This document shows positions 47,424 through 60,800 of a stretch of DNA of 64,000 nucleotides, piece after piece. This stretch comes from Pithys albifrons albifrons. Lineage: Eukaryota; Chordata; Aves; Passeriformes; Thamnophilidae. The DNA lies in NCBI RefSeq assembly GCF_047495875.1, contig NC_092462.1, forward strand, positions 30,848,023 to 30,912,022, read 5' to 3'. The notes under the pieces were generated by a model that was not told the origin of the DNA, did not search any database, and saw only the letters and a list, made by a program, of their open reading frames with translations. Position 1 is the stretch's first letter; every line of letters starts with the position of its first letter. The translations under genes were made by a program, and so were the position numbers.

Positions 47424-50400
47424 GCTGGTAAAGGAACCCGTTTGAAATACATTATAAACATGGTCTTCTTCTCCACATGTATTTTTCCTTTCCCAGTACA
47501 TGCAAATGCACACTTGTAATTGAGATAAGTTTTAGAACCATCCAGTACACTTATTTATTATTTTGATGGGTTTTGATACTTTTAAATATTATTTTTTCCT
47601 GTAAATTTCAGTATTTTCAATATTCCCAGATCTTAGTTGGCTGTGTGACTAATCCATCTCAGTCTCCCGCTACCCAAATAGTTTGTTAATGCTTGGTCTT
47701 CTGGACTGTTGAAGTGGCTAGTTTTGAGGAAAGTAAGTGTCTTGCAAGCCATGTTCCTAAGTGATATGTGTCTGGCTTGGCTGACCCCCTGCAGGGAAAA
47801 CTTGATGTTTGGAGAAAAGGCGAGAATGTATTTCTCTGGTTTATTTGTGTAATATTTTTCCCCTTAATGTTTTCACCGCAAACAAGGTTTGCTAATTCCA
47901 TTAAGAAAAGTTGTAGCAGAAAGTATCTTAAAGTCAATTTAGAATTAATATTTACATCTGTGAGTAAACGGTGAAATTATGTTGGTCTGAGTAGTTCTAT
48001 AAACATTGAAAACAGAGGTGCTGTGGTTTACAGTTGTGTGTCCTTTGCTGCTTAACATATAGAGCTACACATTTGGGGCTTGAAAGCATTCTACTGAAAA
48101 GAGATGGACAAAGCTGAAACCAAGTTACATTATCTTAATTTGGTTTGGCACAAGTTATGTCGAAAAGGATGCTTGAAATATCAGAGTAAAACCTTAAGAA
48201 TGGTAATACTAGGCCAGTTCACTTTACATGGATGTGCTGTCACCTGAGTTTTGTTCTTTTTTGCCTTTCTTTCCCTAAGGATGATTTGCTCTTGTGGACA
48301 CTGGAACTTCACCTGATGCTGTGTTGCCCAGTCTGCCTGGGTGTGCCCTTCATAACAGTGGCTAACTGTGGGCTGGAGTCATTAGCTAGTTTGAGAGTTA
48401 GAGCTTCTTATCTGGTCAAGCATATAAACAGCTGCCATTCCCTCCTCCCAGTCTCAAGTGTTTGTAATTTTGAGACCCTATATATACAGCAGTTTTCTGA
48501 CAGAAGCCGATTGCTGATTGGGAGAGCTACAAATCCATGGAGAGCATTCCGAGGGTATCAAATTTCCCCACCCCAGGGAAAGACTGGGCATGTGATGTCC
48601 TGCTGATGCTGAAGGTGTCCTGCACAGTCCTCTGCTTGACAGGGAGCTTGGAGACACAATCTGCTGCCCTCCAGGTGCACATATCCTCTTCATTAATTCT
48701 GGTGATGGGGTCAGTGCCCTTGCCCTGCCTTTGTATCATATAATCAACTGTCTTAACTGGGACGTTTCTCTTCTGCCAATTCAAAAAAGACTTCCTGACA
48801 GTTCCCAGGGAACCTTTGTCCCTTCCCATGTGGCTCCTGTCTCCCCACATAATTTGGGATTCCTCCCTCTTCTTTGTGTCACTAGCCATGGGAAGGTTAC
48901 AGCACTGTTAACCTCCCCCTTTTACTGTAGAAATATCATCTTCCTGCTGTGACTCCTAAAATCCAGAGTGCTGTTGTCAGAATGGAAAAAATGAGAAGGG
49001 GAACCTTCTGGGAGGGAATTCGGGCCCTGGTGAGGGGTAGTATCGGTTCATGTCCTCCTTGGCTCCTGTGCTTGCACTGAGGATTATCTGATTCTGGTTT
49101 GCCTAAGATGTAATTAGCTGCTAAATGATAGGCAAGATGGAAGGATTGTGTGACATTTGTGTTTCTCGGTCTGTAATTGCAGTTTCCATGTGAAGATGTG
49201 CCAGCCTCTGCCTGGATCAGGGGATTGAAGTGCAGCTCTAGGTGGGGAACAGGGAAGATTCTGAATCACATAGAAAATTGCTTTTGTTCTTTGGCCACAC
49301 ACCAGTGTTCATCTCTATGGAGGACATTTGTCCCAAGATTTTGAGAGGGGCTTTTGCATTGGATCTATGTTGCCTGGTGTAATTTTACTCGTACTGGATA
49401 TTTTAATATCTTTCTCACTCATGCTTTGGGTTGGACTGGAAAGACTGAAAGCAATCTGAGTAGCGCTTCTGAGAGCAAAGGGAAAATATTTGTGCTTTAT
49501 AGAGTAATCATTGAATATATTCATCTGTGCTTTTGAACTGTTTTGAAAACAAATTGCCCCCCTTTGCTGTCTACCTGAGTTTAGACACAAGTAAACTTGC
49601 TCCTGCTCACTGTAAACCAGAGCAGCTCTTCAGCATGTTTTATTAGGGGAAGGCAGGGAACAGGTTAACAACCCCCTCCCCCTCAAAACCTAGTAGAAAT
49701 AAATATGTATTATGGTGTTCAGAGCATTCCTTCCCCCCGAAGTATTTCTTAGACCAATTATGTGAAAAATTCATTGTATGTGAGGATTTTGTAATAGCCA
49801 AGTGAATTAGCTGTTTGCAGACCTGCACCCCTCTGTAAATGGGAACATGCATATGACAGTGGGCCAGATTTTACTGTTCTAGGCATCACTGATATAGCTG
49901 TTTATTCTCTGAGCCTGGAAGAGATCCAGCAGGATTTAGTTTTATGAGGTTTAATGTAAAGGTGTTGTATTTCATGAGATGAAATCATAACACAGTGGGT
50001 TTGCAAGAATTCTGAAAGATTATTTTTTCAGAGTGTTGGCAAGCACAATTCTCCTGTGAATTACGTGTCTAAAAGAGAAATACAGATCTTCTTTCATTGG
50101 GTTGAAATGATAACTAATCCTTAATCCTTCCTAGATGGCCTGTGTCATTAATACTGGCTGTTCATTTAGAATGTGTGCAGGTAACAACTTTAATTCTAGA
50201 ATGCTATGCAATGCGCAGCTATGCTATAGCCATAGGGGCTAGCCACATATTTGAAACGCCTGCTGTTATTTTTGGGATATATCTCTGAATTTTGGGTGGT
50301 TTTTTTTCTAGACCTCTTGATTTTGTGAAGAGAGAAGCATCTGGAATTTCTGACCTATTTATATTTGTAGAAGACCTATTAGCATTATGAACTGTATCTG

Positions 50401-51823
50401 CAATATGTCCGTGAATACTTACCTTATGCTTGAGCAGATTTTCCTTTGGCTGTTTCATTACGGAGAATGATGACTGTTGAGCAGTTTCTTCAGGTTTCCC
50501 TTCAAATGTTGCCTCATATATTAAGCAGATGAGATTGCACTTATTTAATGGTGCTGATTCCCAGCTACGTTTTTTCTGCTTTACGGCTATGTGTGCATAT
50601 GCTCCTCCTTTACCCTGCCTTGTTCTGGGAAAGCAGAGGAGTGGCTCTATGAAAGAGGCATAGGGATGGGAAAAAATTACTTCTATTTTCGGTTTTGCTT
50701 AATTCGGTGTGATTTTGAATGAATTGTTGCATCTCTCTGTATATGTTTTGTTTTATAGTAAAGGGAGTTTTGACATTATTAGAGTCAATACACTAATAAC
50801 CAATGCCCCAGCACTGAGCTCTGAAATGTGCCTTATTTTTTAGCCCAGCACACACAGAGGGATGCTCCAGTCTAAACAAGGTTAAGATTTGACTGTACAA
50901 GTGTTATAGATAAAGCGAAACCCCTCAGTTGTGCTCTTATAGGACAATGTCTTCTGCCTTTGAGGGAGACTGGCATGTTCCTGCTTGCAGTTAATTATTT
51001 AAAATATATTAAATATATATTAATTTAAAATATACTTAGAGGTTGTGTAGGAAGAACGTATTTCATGATGAGGGGACAAATTCTGACTACTTTGACTCTA
51101 TTTTTAGAGACTATTTTAGGAAAATTTACACCATAATGTGTATTTGAACTGCTATTGGTATTGCATGTGGTGAGAAGAGGCAATGTATCAGTTACTTCCT
51201 TGACAGTTATCAGGTACTCTACTCTTTTGTGCATGCTTAAGTTGGATGTGATAGAAATGTGCAGCTATGTGTTACTTTTTGGGTTAGATTTGCCTAAATC
51301 AAAAAATTGCCTGACTTATGGTGATGGCATTAAGAAGCACAGCTTTATTCCCATCTATGGCTACCAAGTCAAGACTGTTGCTTACAAATTATTCCCTTCT
51401 CTAAATTGGCAGTTCATCCTGGGTGATGCTGTTCAGTATTTGCAAACATATTCCTTTGGAGGAGGGGGTCTTATGCACTGCAGTATTCATGCCATGGCTA
51501 GGAGCTTAAGCACAAAATATCTTCAAGCCAGACATCCATAAATCAAGCACTGCTTTTGAAGGTATAAGTCTGGATATCCAAAACAGTGATTTACTATATA
51601 TTGATTTCAACACAACATAGTCATAATAATTGGATGTGCTTTGCAAGTTGCTAGTCCTATAGATTAAATGACTGGAAGAAAAGAGGATGGGCATGATTAC
51701 ACAGGGAGAAGTTATTTCCTGACTTGGGTTTTATTTTGCTCCTATTTCATTGAAAAAACATTGTACAGAAACACTTCTGGAAATGTTACAAGCTACAAAC
51801 TAGTATGAAGTAAATATTTTTTT
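47424..51823. other. Intergenic DNA, nothing recognised
   Basis: AT-rich, with a TA-rich low-complexity stretch near 50995-51035. Open frames are all below 130 codons and without domains. No RNA gene or repeat family was recognised. Confidence 0.4.
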
Positions 51824-53621
51824 ACTGCAACCCCCTGATCAGGAAGAAGGAGGTGAGGCTCTTAGGCAGCTGGAAAGAGCCTCATATTTACAGGCCCTGA
51901 TCTTCATGTCAGGTTTCAGCCACCCCAACATCTGCTGGAGCGACAACACAGCAGAGGACACAAGCAATGCAGGAGGTTTCTGGAGCTCATTGGTGGTAAT
52001 ATCCTGATACGGGTCGTGGAGGAGACAATAAGGGGAAATGCTCTGCTGGACCTCATACTTGCAAAGGTGGAAGGACTGGCTGGGGAGGCATAGGTCAGGG
52101 GCAGCTTTGGCTGTGGTGACTTTGACATAGGGAGTTCAGGATCCTGAGATGAGGGAGCAAAGCAAATAGCAGTACCACAACCCTGAACTTCAGGAGAGAA
52201 AATTTGGACCTGTTCATGGTCTTGCTCAGGAGAATCCCGTGGGATATGACTCAGGAGAGAAGACGGGTCCAGGAGATCTGGTAATTTTTTTTCCAGGATC
52301 ACATCCTCCAAGTTCAAGAGCAGTCCATCCCACTGAGCAGGAAACCAAGCATAAGCAGCAGAAGGCCTGCACAAGTTTCTTCTAACTGAACTCAAACATA
52401 ACAGGCAGCATACGTGAGGTAAAAACAGGGACAGGTAACTCAGGAAGCACACAGGGGTGGGGTTAGGAAATCCAAAGCCTACCTGGAGTTGAATCTGACA
52501 AAAGACATGAGGGGTAATGAGAAGGGCTGCTACAGATACCTCTGCAGTAAACAGGAGACAAGAGAAAATGTGGCTCTGCTGCTGAATGGGGCGAATGGGG
52601 CAGAGGTCTTGGAGACTAAGGACACAGAAATACCTGAAGTACTCAATGGCTTCCTTACCCATGTCTTTACTGGGGCCAATTCTGTTTAATCTCTTCCTTT
52701 ATGATGTGGAGACTGATACATAGTGCACCCTCATAAAGTTTGAAGTAAATTGTATTACCACCTCAGGTGATGCAAAACTCAGGAGTGAGATAGACCAGAT
52801 GGTTGTGCTGCCATTCAAAGGGATCTTGACAAGCTGGAGGAAATGGGCCATAACAATCACATGTTGTTCAGAAAAGCAAAGTGCAAAGTCCTGCACCTGA
52901 GGACGAACAACTCTAGGCACCAGTGCATAATGGCGACTGACCATCTGGCAGACACCTTGGGACCTGAGGGTCCTGGCAAACACCTGTCTGATTATGAGCC
53001 AGCAATGTGCTATTGTGGCACGGAAAGCTAACAAGTACCCTGGGCTATACTGGGAGTGCTGTGGTCAGCTGGTGAAGGAATGCGATCCTGCACCTCTACT
53101 CCATATTAGTGAGGCCACTCCTGAAATGCTGTGTCCAGTTCTGGGCTTCTCAGTGCGAGAGAGGTGTGGATTTACCCGAGAGAGTCCTGTGAAGGGCCAC
53201 AAAGGTGATGAAAGGACTGGAGCATCTCTCCTATGAGGAAGGACTGTGAGAAATGGGACTGTTCAGCCTGGAGAAGAGAAGGCTTGGGGGAATCTCATCC
53301 ATGTTTACAAACACCTGAAGGAAGGATTAAAAGAGTATGGAGACATGCTCTTTCCAGTAGTGGCCAGTGACAGAACCAGAGGCAGCGTACACAAACTGAA
53401 ACACGGGAGGTGCTGTCTGAGCAAGATACAAAACATTTTTAGTTGTGAGGGTGACCAAGCTCTGACAGAGTTTTCCCAGAGGGTTTGTGGAGGTTCCATC
53501 TTTGGTGATATTAAAAGCCTGACAGGACATGGTCCTGGGCAACTGACTTCAGCCCTGCTTCATCAGTGGGTTTGGACCAGGTGACCTCCAGAGGTCTGTT
53601 CCAACCTCTGTCATTCTGTGA
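51824..53621 (+). mobile_element. CR1 LINE copy, 5'-truncated, with internal deletion of the RT core
   Basis: The sequence follows an avian CR1 from the late endonuclease part (CCCCCTGATCAGGAAG, then ACATCTGCTGG and GCTGGACCTCATACTTGCAA) to the 3' end (GACCTCCAGAGGTCTGTTCC, AACCTCTGTCATTCTGTGAG). Near 52670 it jumps from the region before the reverse-transcriptase domain straight to GGGGCCAATTCTGTTTAATC, which codes the LGP-LFN segment just past the catalytic core. About 1 kb of the usual element is therefore missing at this junction. The later part includes CTGGAGCATCTCTCCTATGA and AGCCTGGAGAAGAGAAGGCT. All frames are broken. The 248-codon - strand frame at 51916-52662 is antisense to this element. 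Confidence 0.88.
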
Positions 53622-54684
53622 GAGTGCAGCCACAAAGAATATGACTGCATGGGACAAATGGAGGCAGCAGTACTTTAGGAGAAACTGGTGGTAAGGAATC
53701 TAGAGTCACCATTCTTGAACAGTATAATTCACTGTGGTTTCTGAGGTTTTGGAACACCATGAGTACATGGGCTCACATTCTGAGAGCACATAAAACATAG
53801 CACTGAACATCCCTTGGTAAAAATAAAACAATCACACTAAAAGCCTTCCTTTCTCATAACAGCAAAATGATGAAACATGAAAAATTCTTTTCCTTGAAAT
53901 TCCAGTTTTCTATGATTTATTTTGCCAGTCTGCAATCAGAAATAGATGCTCCATCGGAGTCTGATACAAGTGATGTATGAGGTGGAGTCAAGGAGGAATT
54001 TTGAGCTCTCAGAACAGAAAACATACTGTAAATATTATATTTTATTCAAGGCAAATGGAGTTGCAAATACTTCAAATTATGGGTTATTGGAGAAAGGGAA
54101 AAGGTGATTTCTAGAAGATAGCCAATATCAGAGCCATTATTCGTCACTACTGGCCATTTAAAACAGCAAGTTATTGTTGTCTTTTGTTAGGTTTTTCACT
54201 TTTCCTTGGTTGGTATGTAAGAAGATAATGAATAATGAAATTAAAGGTATTTATTTTCTTTGCTAATGAGCTTGAGAAAGAACATGACTCTGAAAATACT
54301 GGAAGAGTACAATACTTTTCAGAATTAGATTCCTCTCATGAAAAAATTACTTTTAAAGTATGGAAAAATATTCCAGCTTCATCTGCTTTGGGGATAAAAT
54401 ATATAGGGCTTCAGAGGAGATGAAACCTTCTGACTGTGCTGAATCCAGTCCTTACCTAACAAATCTTCAGGCCATTTGTTCATGCTGCATGCTCCAGCCA
54501 AATCCCCCAGCTCCCTGGGGTAATGGCACCCTTTGGACACAATCTGCCATTGGTTAAGTGCTTTGCTGCAAGGAGCCCTTTTTTATTACACTGAATTGCT
54601 CAAGCTTTGCTGGAAATCCCAGGTTTTGTCTGTGCATATGCATGGATATACTTGCAATAATTCCTGTGTTTAACTGTTCCCCTG

Positions 54685-54810
54685 TGTGTGTGAACATATG
54701 TGTATGCATTCTGCTTGCATATACATGTGTTTTGGTTCTGTGGGTGAATATGTGATCTGGTTGCGTGTGCCTGCATGTGCAAGCAAGCACATGCACAACA
54801 CACACAGAGG
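54685..54810 (+). repeat. Imperfect TG/CA-rich microsatellite-like stretch
   Basis: Starts with GTGTGTGTGAACATATGTGTATG and ends with ACACACACAGAG, with interrupted TG and TATG units between. Both halves together can fold back weakly. It creates several overlapping short frames that are not genes. Confidence 0.6.
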
Positions 54811-57800
54811 AAATGTTGAAGTTAGAAGTTGTTTTTTTCCTGTTTTATGCAGTCATAGGGCATGCCCTCTCATCTCCATCACATTGCATCTTCAGAAGTG
54901 TTTCCCTTCTATTTTGCTGGGGGGTAGGGGAAATGCATTTTAATTTTTATTGCAAACATGCGCAGAGATCTGTTCCTGAGCAGTGTAAACTGCTTTCCCA
55001 CCAAGTGTCCTACATTGCCTGCTGTAATTCCGGGTCTTGGATTGTACATTGCCTCTGATCTCCCCTGTTTTCCCTCTGCCCAGGGCGGAAGAGATTCCAT
55101 GTGGAGATTCCGGCAGTGGTTGATAGCCACGAGAGCAATGCTTTGGGTTTCCGTCCCCTGATTAGTTGCCAGTCTTCATCTAGAAATGCAGTCTCTTGGG
55201 CTGCTACCCTTCTATCAAATGTTAAGGCAATTGGCCAGTGGGGGAACAAAAATTAGGGAGAGAAAGTGAACACAGTTTCTTAGGTACTATGCAAGCCCCA
55301 CTCCTTTCAGAAATCAGGGTAAAATCTAGGCATTTGAGGTGAGAAGATGAAGGGGCAGTCAGTGTACTGGCATAGAAGGCATCACTACTGTATAGAAATA
55401 CAGAAAATATACAAATACAGAAAAAATAATCACAGTACTGTTTGCCTTTTTTATTTCTTTCCTTTTTTTTCCCTCTTAAGATTTGTTTGCTTGTCCCAGC
55501 AATGAATCAAACAAAATCAGAAGGTTAAATAAGTGGCATATGTTTTTTCTTCTGTAATTCATCAGCTTTTCCATTGCAAGAATGTCCCAGACTTTTGGAA
55601 TTCATCTGTTCAGCTATAGTAAACCTGGGTTTCAGCCTCCTGTTGTCATAACAATTCTCTCTGCAGGAGCAATAGGAGCTAGAGTGATTGATGACATCTC
55701 AACTTACTATCCTCTTTCAGCCCAGGAAGAACCTAGTGCTGGGATAATTGACCCATTGTTTCAGAGCAACATGTAGGAAGTCCGGCAGATAAAAGACACT
55801 TTGCATCTTACAGCAATTCTTCTCTGGTGGAGCTGTGCTGACTTATAGCTAGGTTTATGTGGTTATGGGTGAGAATTCAAAATCAAGACTCCTTTATTTT
55901 AACTGACACAAAGGGGAGAAGTTGCTATAGGCAATCCTAACTTCTCAAATTTGGAGTGATATCTTGAATAGTTTCTGTGGAACAAGGGAGGAGCCCCTGT
56001 TGGACAAGGACCTTTTCCCACAAGGTTTAATGCAGACATTTTTTTGACTGTAGTTGTGCAAGGCAGGTGGGAGCAGATGCACTCAAGAAAATATTTAATT
56101 CCTGTGGCAATACATACATCAGGCAAGAACTGACCTAAATGTATTCTAATTTGACCTTTGTAACTGGAGATGATGAAGAGCCTGGGAGGTCTCTTTCTTG
56201 CTTATTAATTTCTTCTTTTTCTTTCAGGGTTTCTTCCTTTATCTTCAGCCCTTTGCCTTTGCCTTCCTGGCTGTATTATGCAAATTGTATTAATTACTTT
56301 ATTATGCAAGAGCTATCAAACCTTCATTAATATCAGCTGCTCTATTCCTAGTAATTCCTCCTTTAACACAAACTGATAAAGCCCCATCTCTTAACAGGGA
56401 TGTTACACCTCTGTATAGAAGTTTCTGGGATGTTTGTTTGATTTTGATCCCCTAAATTTGCATGGTGACACAGAGGCTGCAGGATCATAATGTAGTCTGG
56501 GTAGTAACTGTTACAGGAGAGTTCTGGCTCCTGAATTCCCATATGTCATTTGAGGTGGGTGTTATACAAATCACCAGCTGGCATCACAAAGAGGTAATGG
56601 GAAGCAAAGCATATTCATAAGATGCCATTTTCCCCAATATGTTCTCTAGTTGGATGCCAGTGGCTATTACTCTACCATGCCCTAAAATAAAGGGTATCTA
56701 AATAAAGAGGTTTAAAATAAAGGATTTTAGGTTTAATCTCAAATTCTTTGTTGCACTTCCAAGGGAAAGTGGCTCTTTGCATGTCCAGTTGTACTGGACA
56801 TCCGAATTGGTGCCAGAGCTTCATAGGAAAGGTGTTATGCCTTTCCAAAACTGTTTGGTGTAGATCACGTACCTCTGCAGAAATGTTGGTAGAAGCCAAA
56901 GTGACTGCCTGCACTAATTTACTCATGGGGCTTGGAGAGGGCTGTGGGAGTCAGAGTGAACCTCCACTCAGTAATTTCTTGGACTCTGCAGGGGAAAGTG
57001 AATATCTGCCTGAAGGAAGAGGGAAAACCAGGGTTTTAAGGAAGATCACAATCTGACTTCTCTTCGATCTGTGAAACTAATACACTTCTTATGCAGAGCA
57101 CCTCTAGTTGTGGGGTTTTCACTTCCCATGAAGATGTCTGGAGTGTTTTCTTTACAGTACAGCCTATGCAAGGTTCTGTTAGTGAATTAAGTAATGTTTG
57201 AATTTTATGTGAAAATTTGTGCAATTATCTCTCAGAGCTAAAGGGAAGGCCAACACGCCCGTCTTTGATCAAATGCACATGGTTTCATTTTCCACTCTTC
57301 TGCAAATGCAAACTTGAATGCTTCTTAAGTTGTACCACATAGAGGTTGCTGTATGTGCTATGGACAATACATCTTTGGCTAGCAGAAATTCTTGAAACTG
57401 ATTTCCCTTTGCAAACCACACTGGTGATTCAGACTGAAGAATGCTTTAAGCCTTTTGTCTGTAAGGTACATGTCTTATGTAGGCTTCTGTTTTAATTTAC
57501 TGCACTTGTATGCAGGTTTTTCAAACTAGTCACAGTGGTCTCTTATAAATCACAAGAAATAGTCCACCCTCAGTACCCTTTCCAGTCCTACACAATGAGT
57601 CAAGGCTTGTCAAAGACCATTTTAGAAGTCTTGAATAAATCTGACATTATGTTGAGACAGCTGTTAAATATATTTCTTTTTTTTCCCCCAGGTTTCCTTT
57701 CCCTCACTATGAACAATGCAATTGGTTTAGTACTATTTTTAGTCTGACTTTTCATTTCAGTCGTATGTATTTCTACCTTCCATGCACACTTAAGTTAATT

Positions 57801-60800
57801 TATTCTAACATGAAAAATACTGGGAAAGTCACTAACCCCCACAAAAAGTTTTTACAAGCTGAACTGGAGGCTAGCTGTTGCACATACACACTCCAGATGC
57901 CCATGCCCACCATTAAAGGAGTAAAATCAGATTTCAGGGTGCAGTCTAACCCTTATGCATGTCTTCCCTGAAAACAAATGTCTCTTCAAAACAAAAATCG
58001 CAGCAGATGTACCTAAACTAACCTTGTGTCTGAGGGCAGTTTGATTCAGTGTAGAAGGGAGAGTGGAAGTCTATTCATCTTCCTGCTGGTTTAATAGACT
58101 TCTCCCTAGCAGGAGAGAATAGCAATGGTGTTGGGCTTTTTTGGTGTGTTTTTTTTTTTTCTGAGAAAGCTGATGAGGAAAACAGAAGACTTCTGTTTGT
58201 CTCTGATAACCCAGTCTTTTTGAAACTGGTGGCAATGTTGGTGCTCCTCAATGAGATCATGAGTGGATCACCCTTAGGCTGGTGATAATCTCCTTCCCTT
58301 TTGCAAGTGTTCCTTTCTGTTCCTGGTTTTCCTGTGTAGGTTGACCTGGTGGTGAGGATTTCAAACTGCCATGGTGAGGTGAGATACCTGCAGTTCACTG
58401 AGGGCTTGTTTCCCAGCTCCAAAGGACTAATGTTCTTCAGGAGTGATCAGGAAAGCTGCACTTCTGCATGAAGGCAGAGATGCACCCACTGAGCTCAGGT
58501 AGCTGGGCAAAGACCTGTGTTCCCCAGTGATGTGATGGTGACTAATGTATCATTGGTGGTGACTCGTAGTGAGTCAGAAATGGGGCAAGTGGGGTGGATC
58601 ACAGTAACCCATCTGTGCTGGTAGTTAAGTGTAAACTAGGGTCTGCTTTCTGATTCTATGTTAAGGAATAACATCTTAGCTTGGAACATAACTAGCTTGG
58701 AAAAAAAGGGGAGAACTGTAACTCCTCTATTGTTGCCCTTCCAAAGGGGATTAAATAAGACAATAACTAATAAATAATATACAGAGCTTATGGGTCTGTC
58801 TTCACTTGGAATTTAAACAAAGAGATCTGGGCTTTTTAAGTGCCTTCTCAAATGTGCAGCTTTCTGGAAATATTTCTTGCCAGAACATCCCTGGCATTGC
58901 TACAGACAGTACTTCCTCCATGCGCTGTGGTGGCCGAGCCTGGAATGCTGGGGCAAATGAGGGTAATGATGGGGTGATGGTGACAAACTGGTGCTGCTGT
59001 GCCACTCCTGTCATGGCTCTATGTGTGGCCAGCCCTGTGTGTGTGCTCACTGGCTGCACATGTGTGTGGCATGGCCCAGTGCCACATTACTAGGACACGT
59101 GTGCCCTAACCTGCAACTGCAGCCCAGTCCCACTGGCTGGAGGGCAAGCCCCATCAGCAGGATGACTGGGGTGCTGACTGGTGTGAAGGAACCAGGAGTG
59201 TGTTAGGCAGACCTGACTGCCCCTCAGCAGAGAGAATCACTGTTAGAGAAGTAATCAAGGCTATATATGAGAAATTAGGTTTTATGCCTACCTGGGGCAT
59301 TGCGAGGTGTTCTTTTTTTTTTTTTTGACAGAAAGGGGAACTCACCTGCTCTTTATTCACTGCCACCCTGCTTTCTGCACCAGAATGTATACTTTCTGTA
59401 ACACACAAGGACGGGTGGGAGACATAGACATCATTCATGTTGTATCTATGGCCGTTGCAATTATAAACTTCCTAAGATCAGAGGGAATAAATCCTTGCCA
59501 ATTGAAAGGCCTTTTAATGTCAAGTTGTGACTAATAAACATCTGAACTGCAGATGTAGCACTGCAGGTGTACCTGTTGCCTGGACGTTTTCTAGTATTAA
59601 TTACTCTGCCGATTGTGGGTCAAGATTATGCACCTTAGCTATTTCTGAGGATAAAATAATGTTTCTCTTTGTTTCTTGTCCATTTGTTCAGTGCAGAGAT
59701 GTCAGCCCAGTTAAAGCAAATTTCCATTTCAACCATCATTTTAATCTGTGCTTTTACAACTGCAAAACAATGTTGTTTGCCTGTTGTATGTTTTTAAAGA
59801 TGTGTTTCCCTAGACACCATTACCAGCATTCAACATTTAACCTAAGGAAAACCTTACTGTCTGGTAAAATGGAAAACGAAGTCTCAGTAATGCACAAACC
59901 AACAGATTATGCAGAACTCAGGTAGGTTTGGATTCAAGTAGGTATCAAGATCAGTCATCAGCACTCATATGATAAAGTTGAAATTCATTTTTCTTACTTC
60001 TAGAAATAATTTGAGACACAATTAGAAACTCTGGATCCAAACTCTGAAATCTGAGACTGTTTGACATCAGCTCAGATTTTAATGACTTGACATCTCTTTG
60101 TTCACACCAATATCCCAGGCCAAAACACCCTCATATGAGGCACTTTTTACTCCAAATTCGTATCTTAGTTTCATGGCTATGGTAATGACGGAAGTAGCTG
60201 ATTAGTAATGGCCATCCCCTTTCTGTTTTCTCTGACCTTGTTTCTCTCTTGAATAGAGTCTATAACTTTTTTTTCCTTTTAACTTGGCTTTAGAGTAGAA
60301 CTGCATCAAATGTTACCCGTAATCTTTTGTCCTAAGCATTTCAAATGCCTTTCATGAAGCCAGGACCTCCATGCTGTGAAATGCTGACCCCACTGTTCAT
60401 CCATTTGCAATGTGGTTTCATCTCTAACAGTCTCTTGCTCTGTGTTTCCCCACTGCACACTTGTGAGTGTGTGAATGTGCTGGGAGATGAGAGTGGGATA
60501 GGGACCATTGCTTGAAATCTGGTCTTTTTTCACTTTTTGTTTTCTCCCCATCACCCCAAACCCTTTTCACTCACACTTTTTAGTTGCAAAATTACCCAAA
60601 GCCATCCAGCTCAGTATAAGGCTGCATGTGACTAAACCCCCAACTTTTATTAATGTTAACTTTTTCTCGTACTATGCTAATGTCTGGAAAGTATTCTGCA
60701 GATAGGCCACAAATTGCTTTAGAGTATTTTCTTTGTGTTATTTTGCTCTCTGCCCTGGATCAGCAAGAATATGGTTCAAATATTAATTTTATGGTGTGTC

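Noticed and set aside
51916..52662. 248-codon - strand open frame
   Set aside because: It is antisense to the CR1 copy at 51824-53621 and has no recognisable domain.
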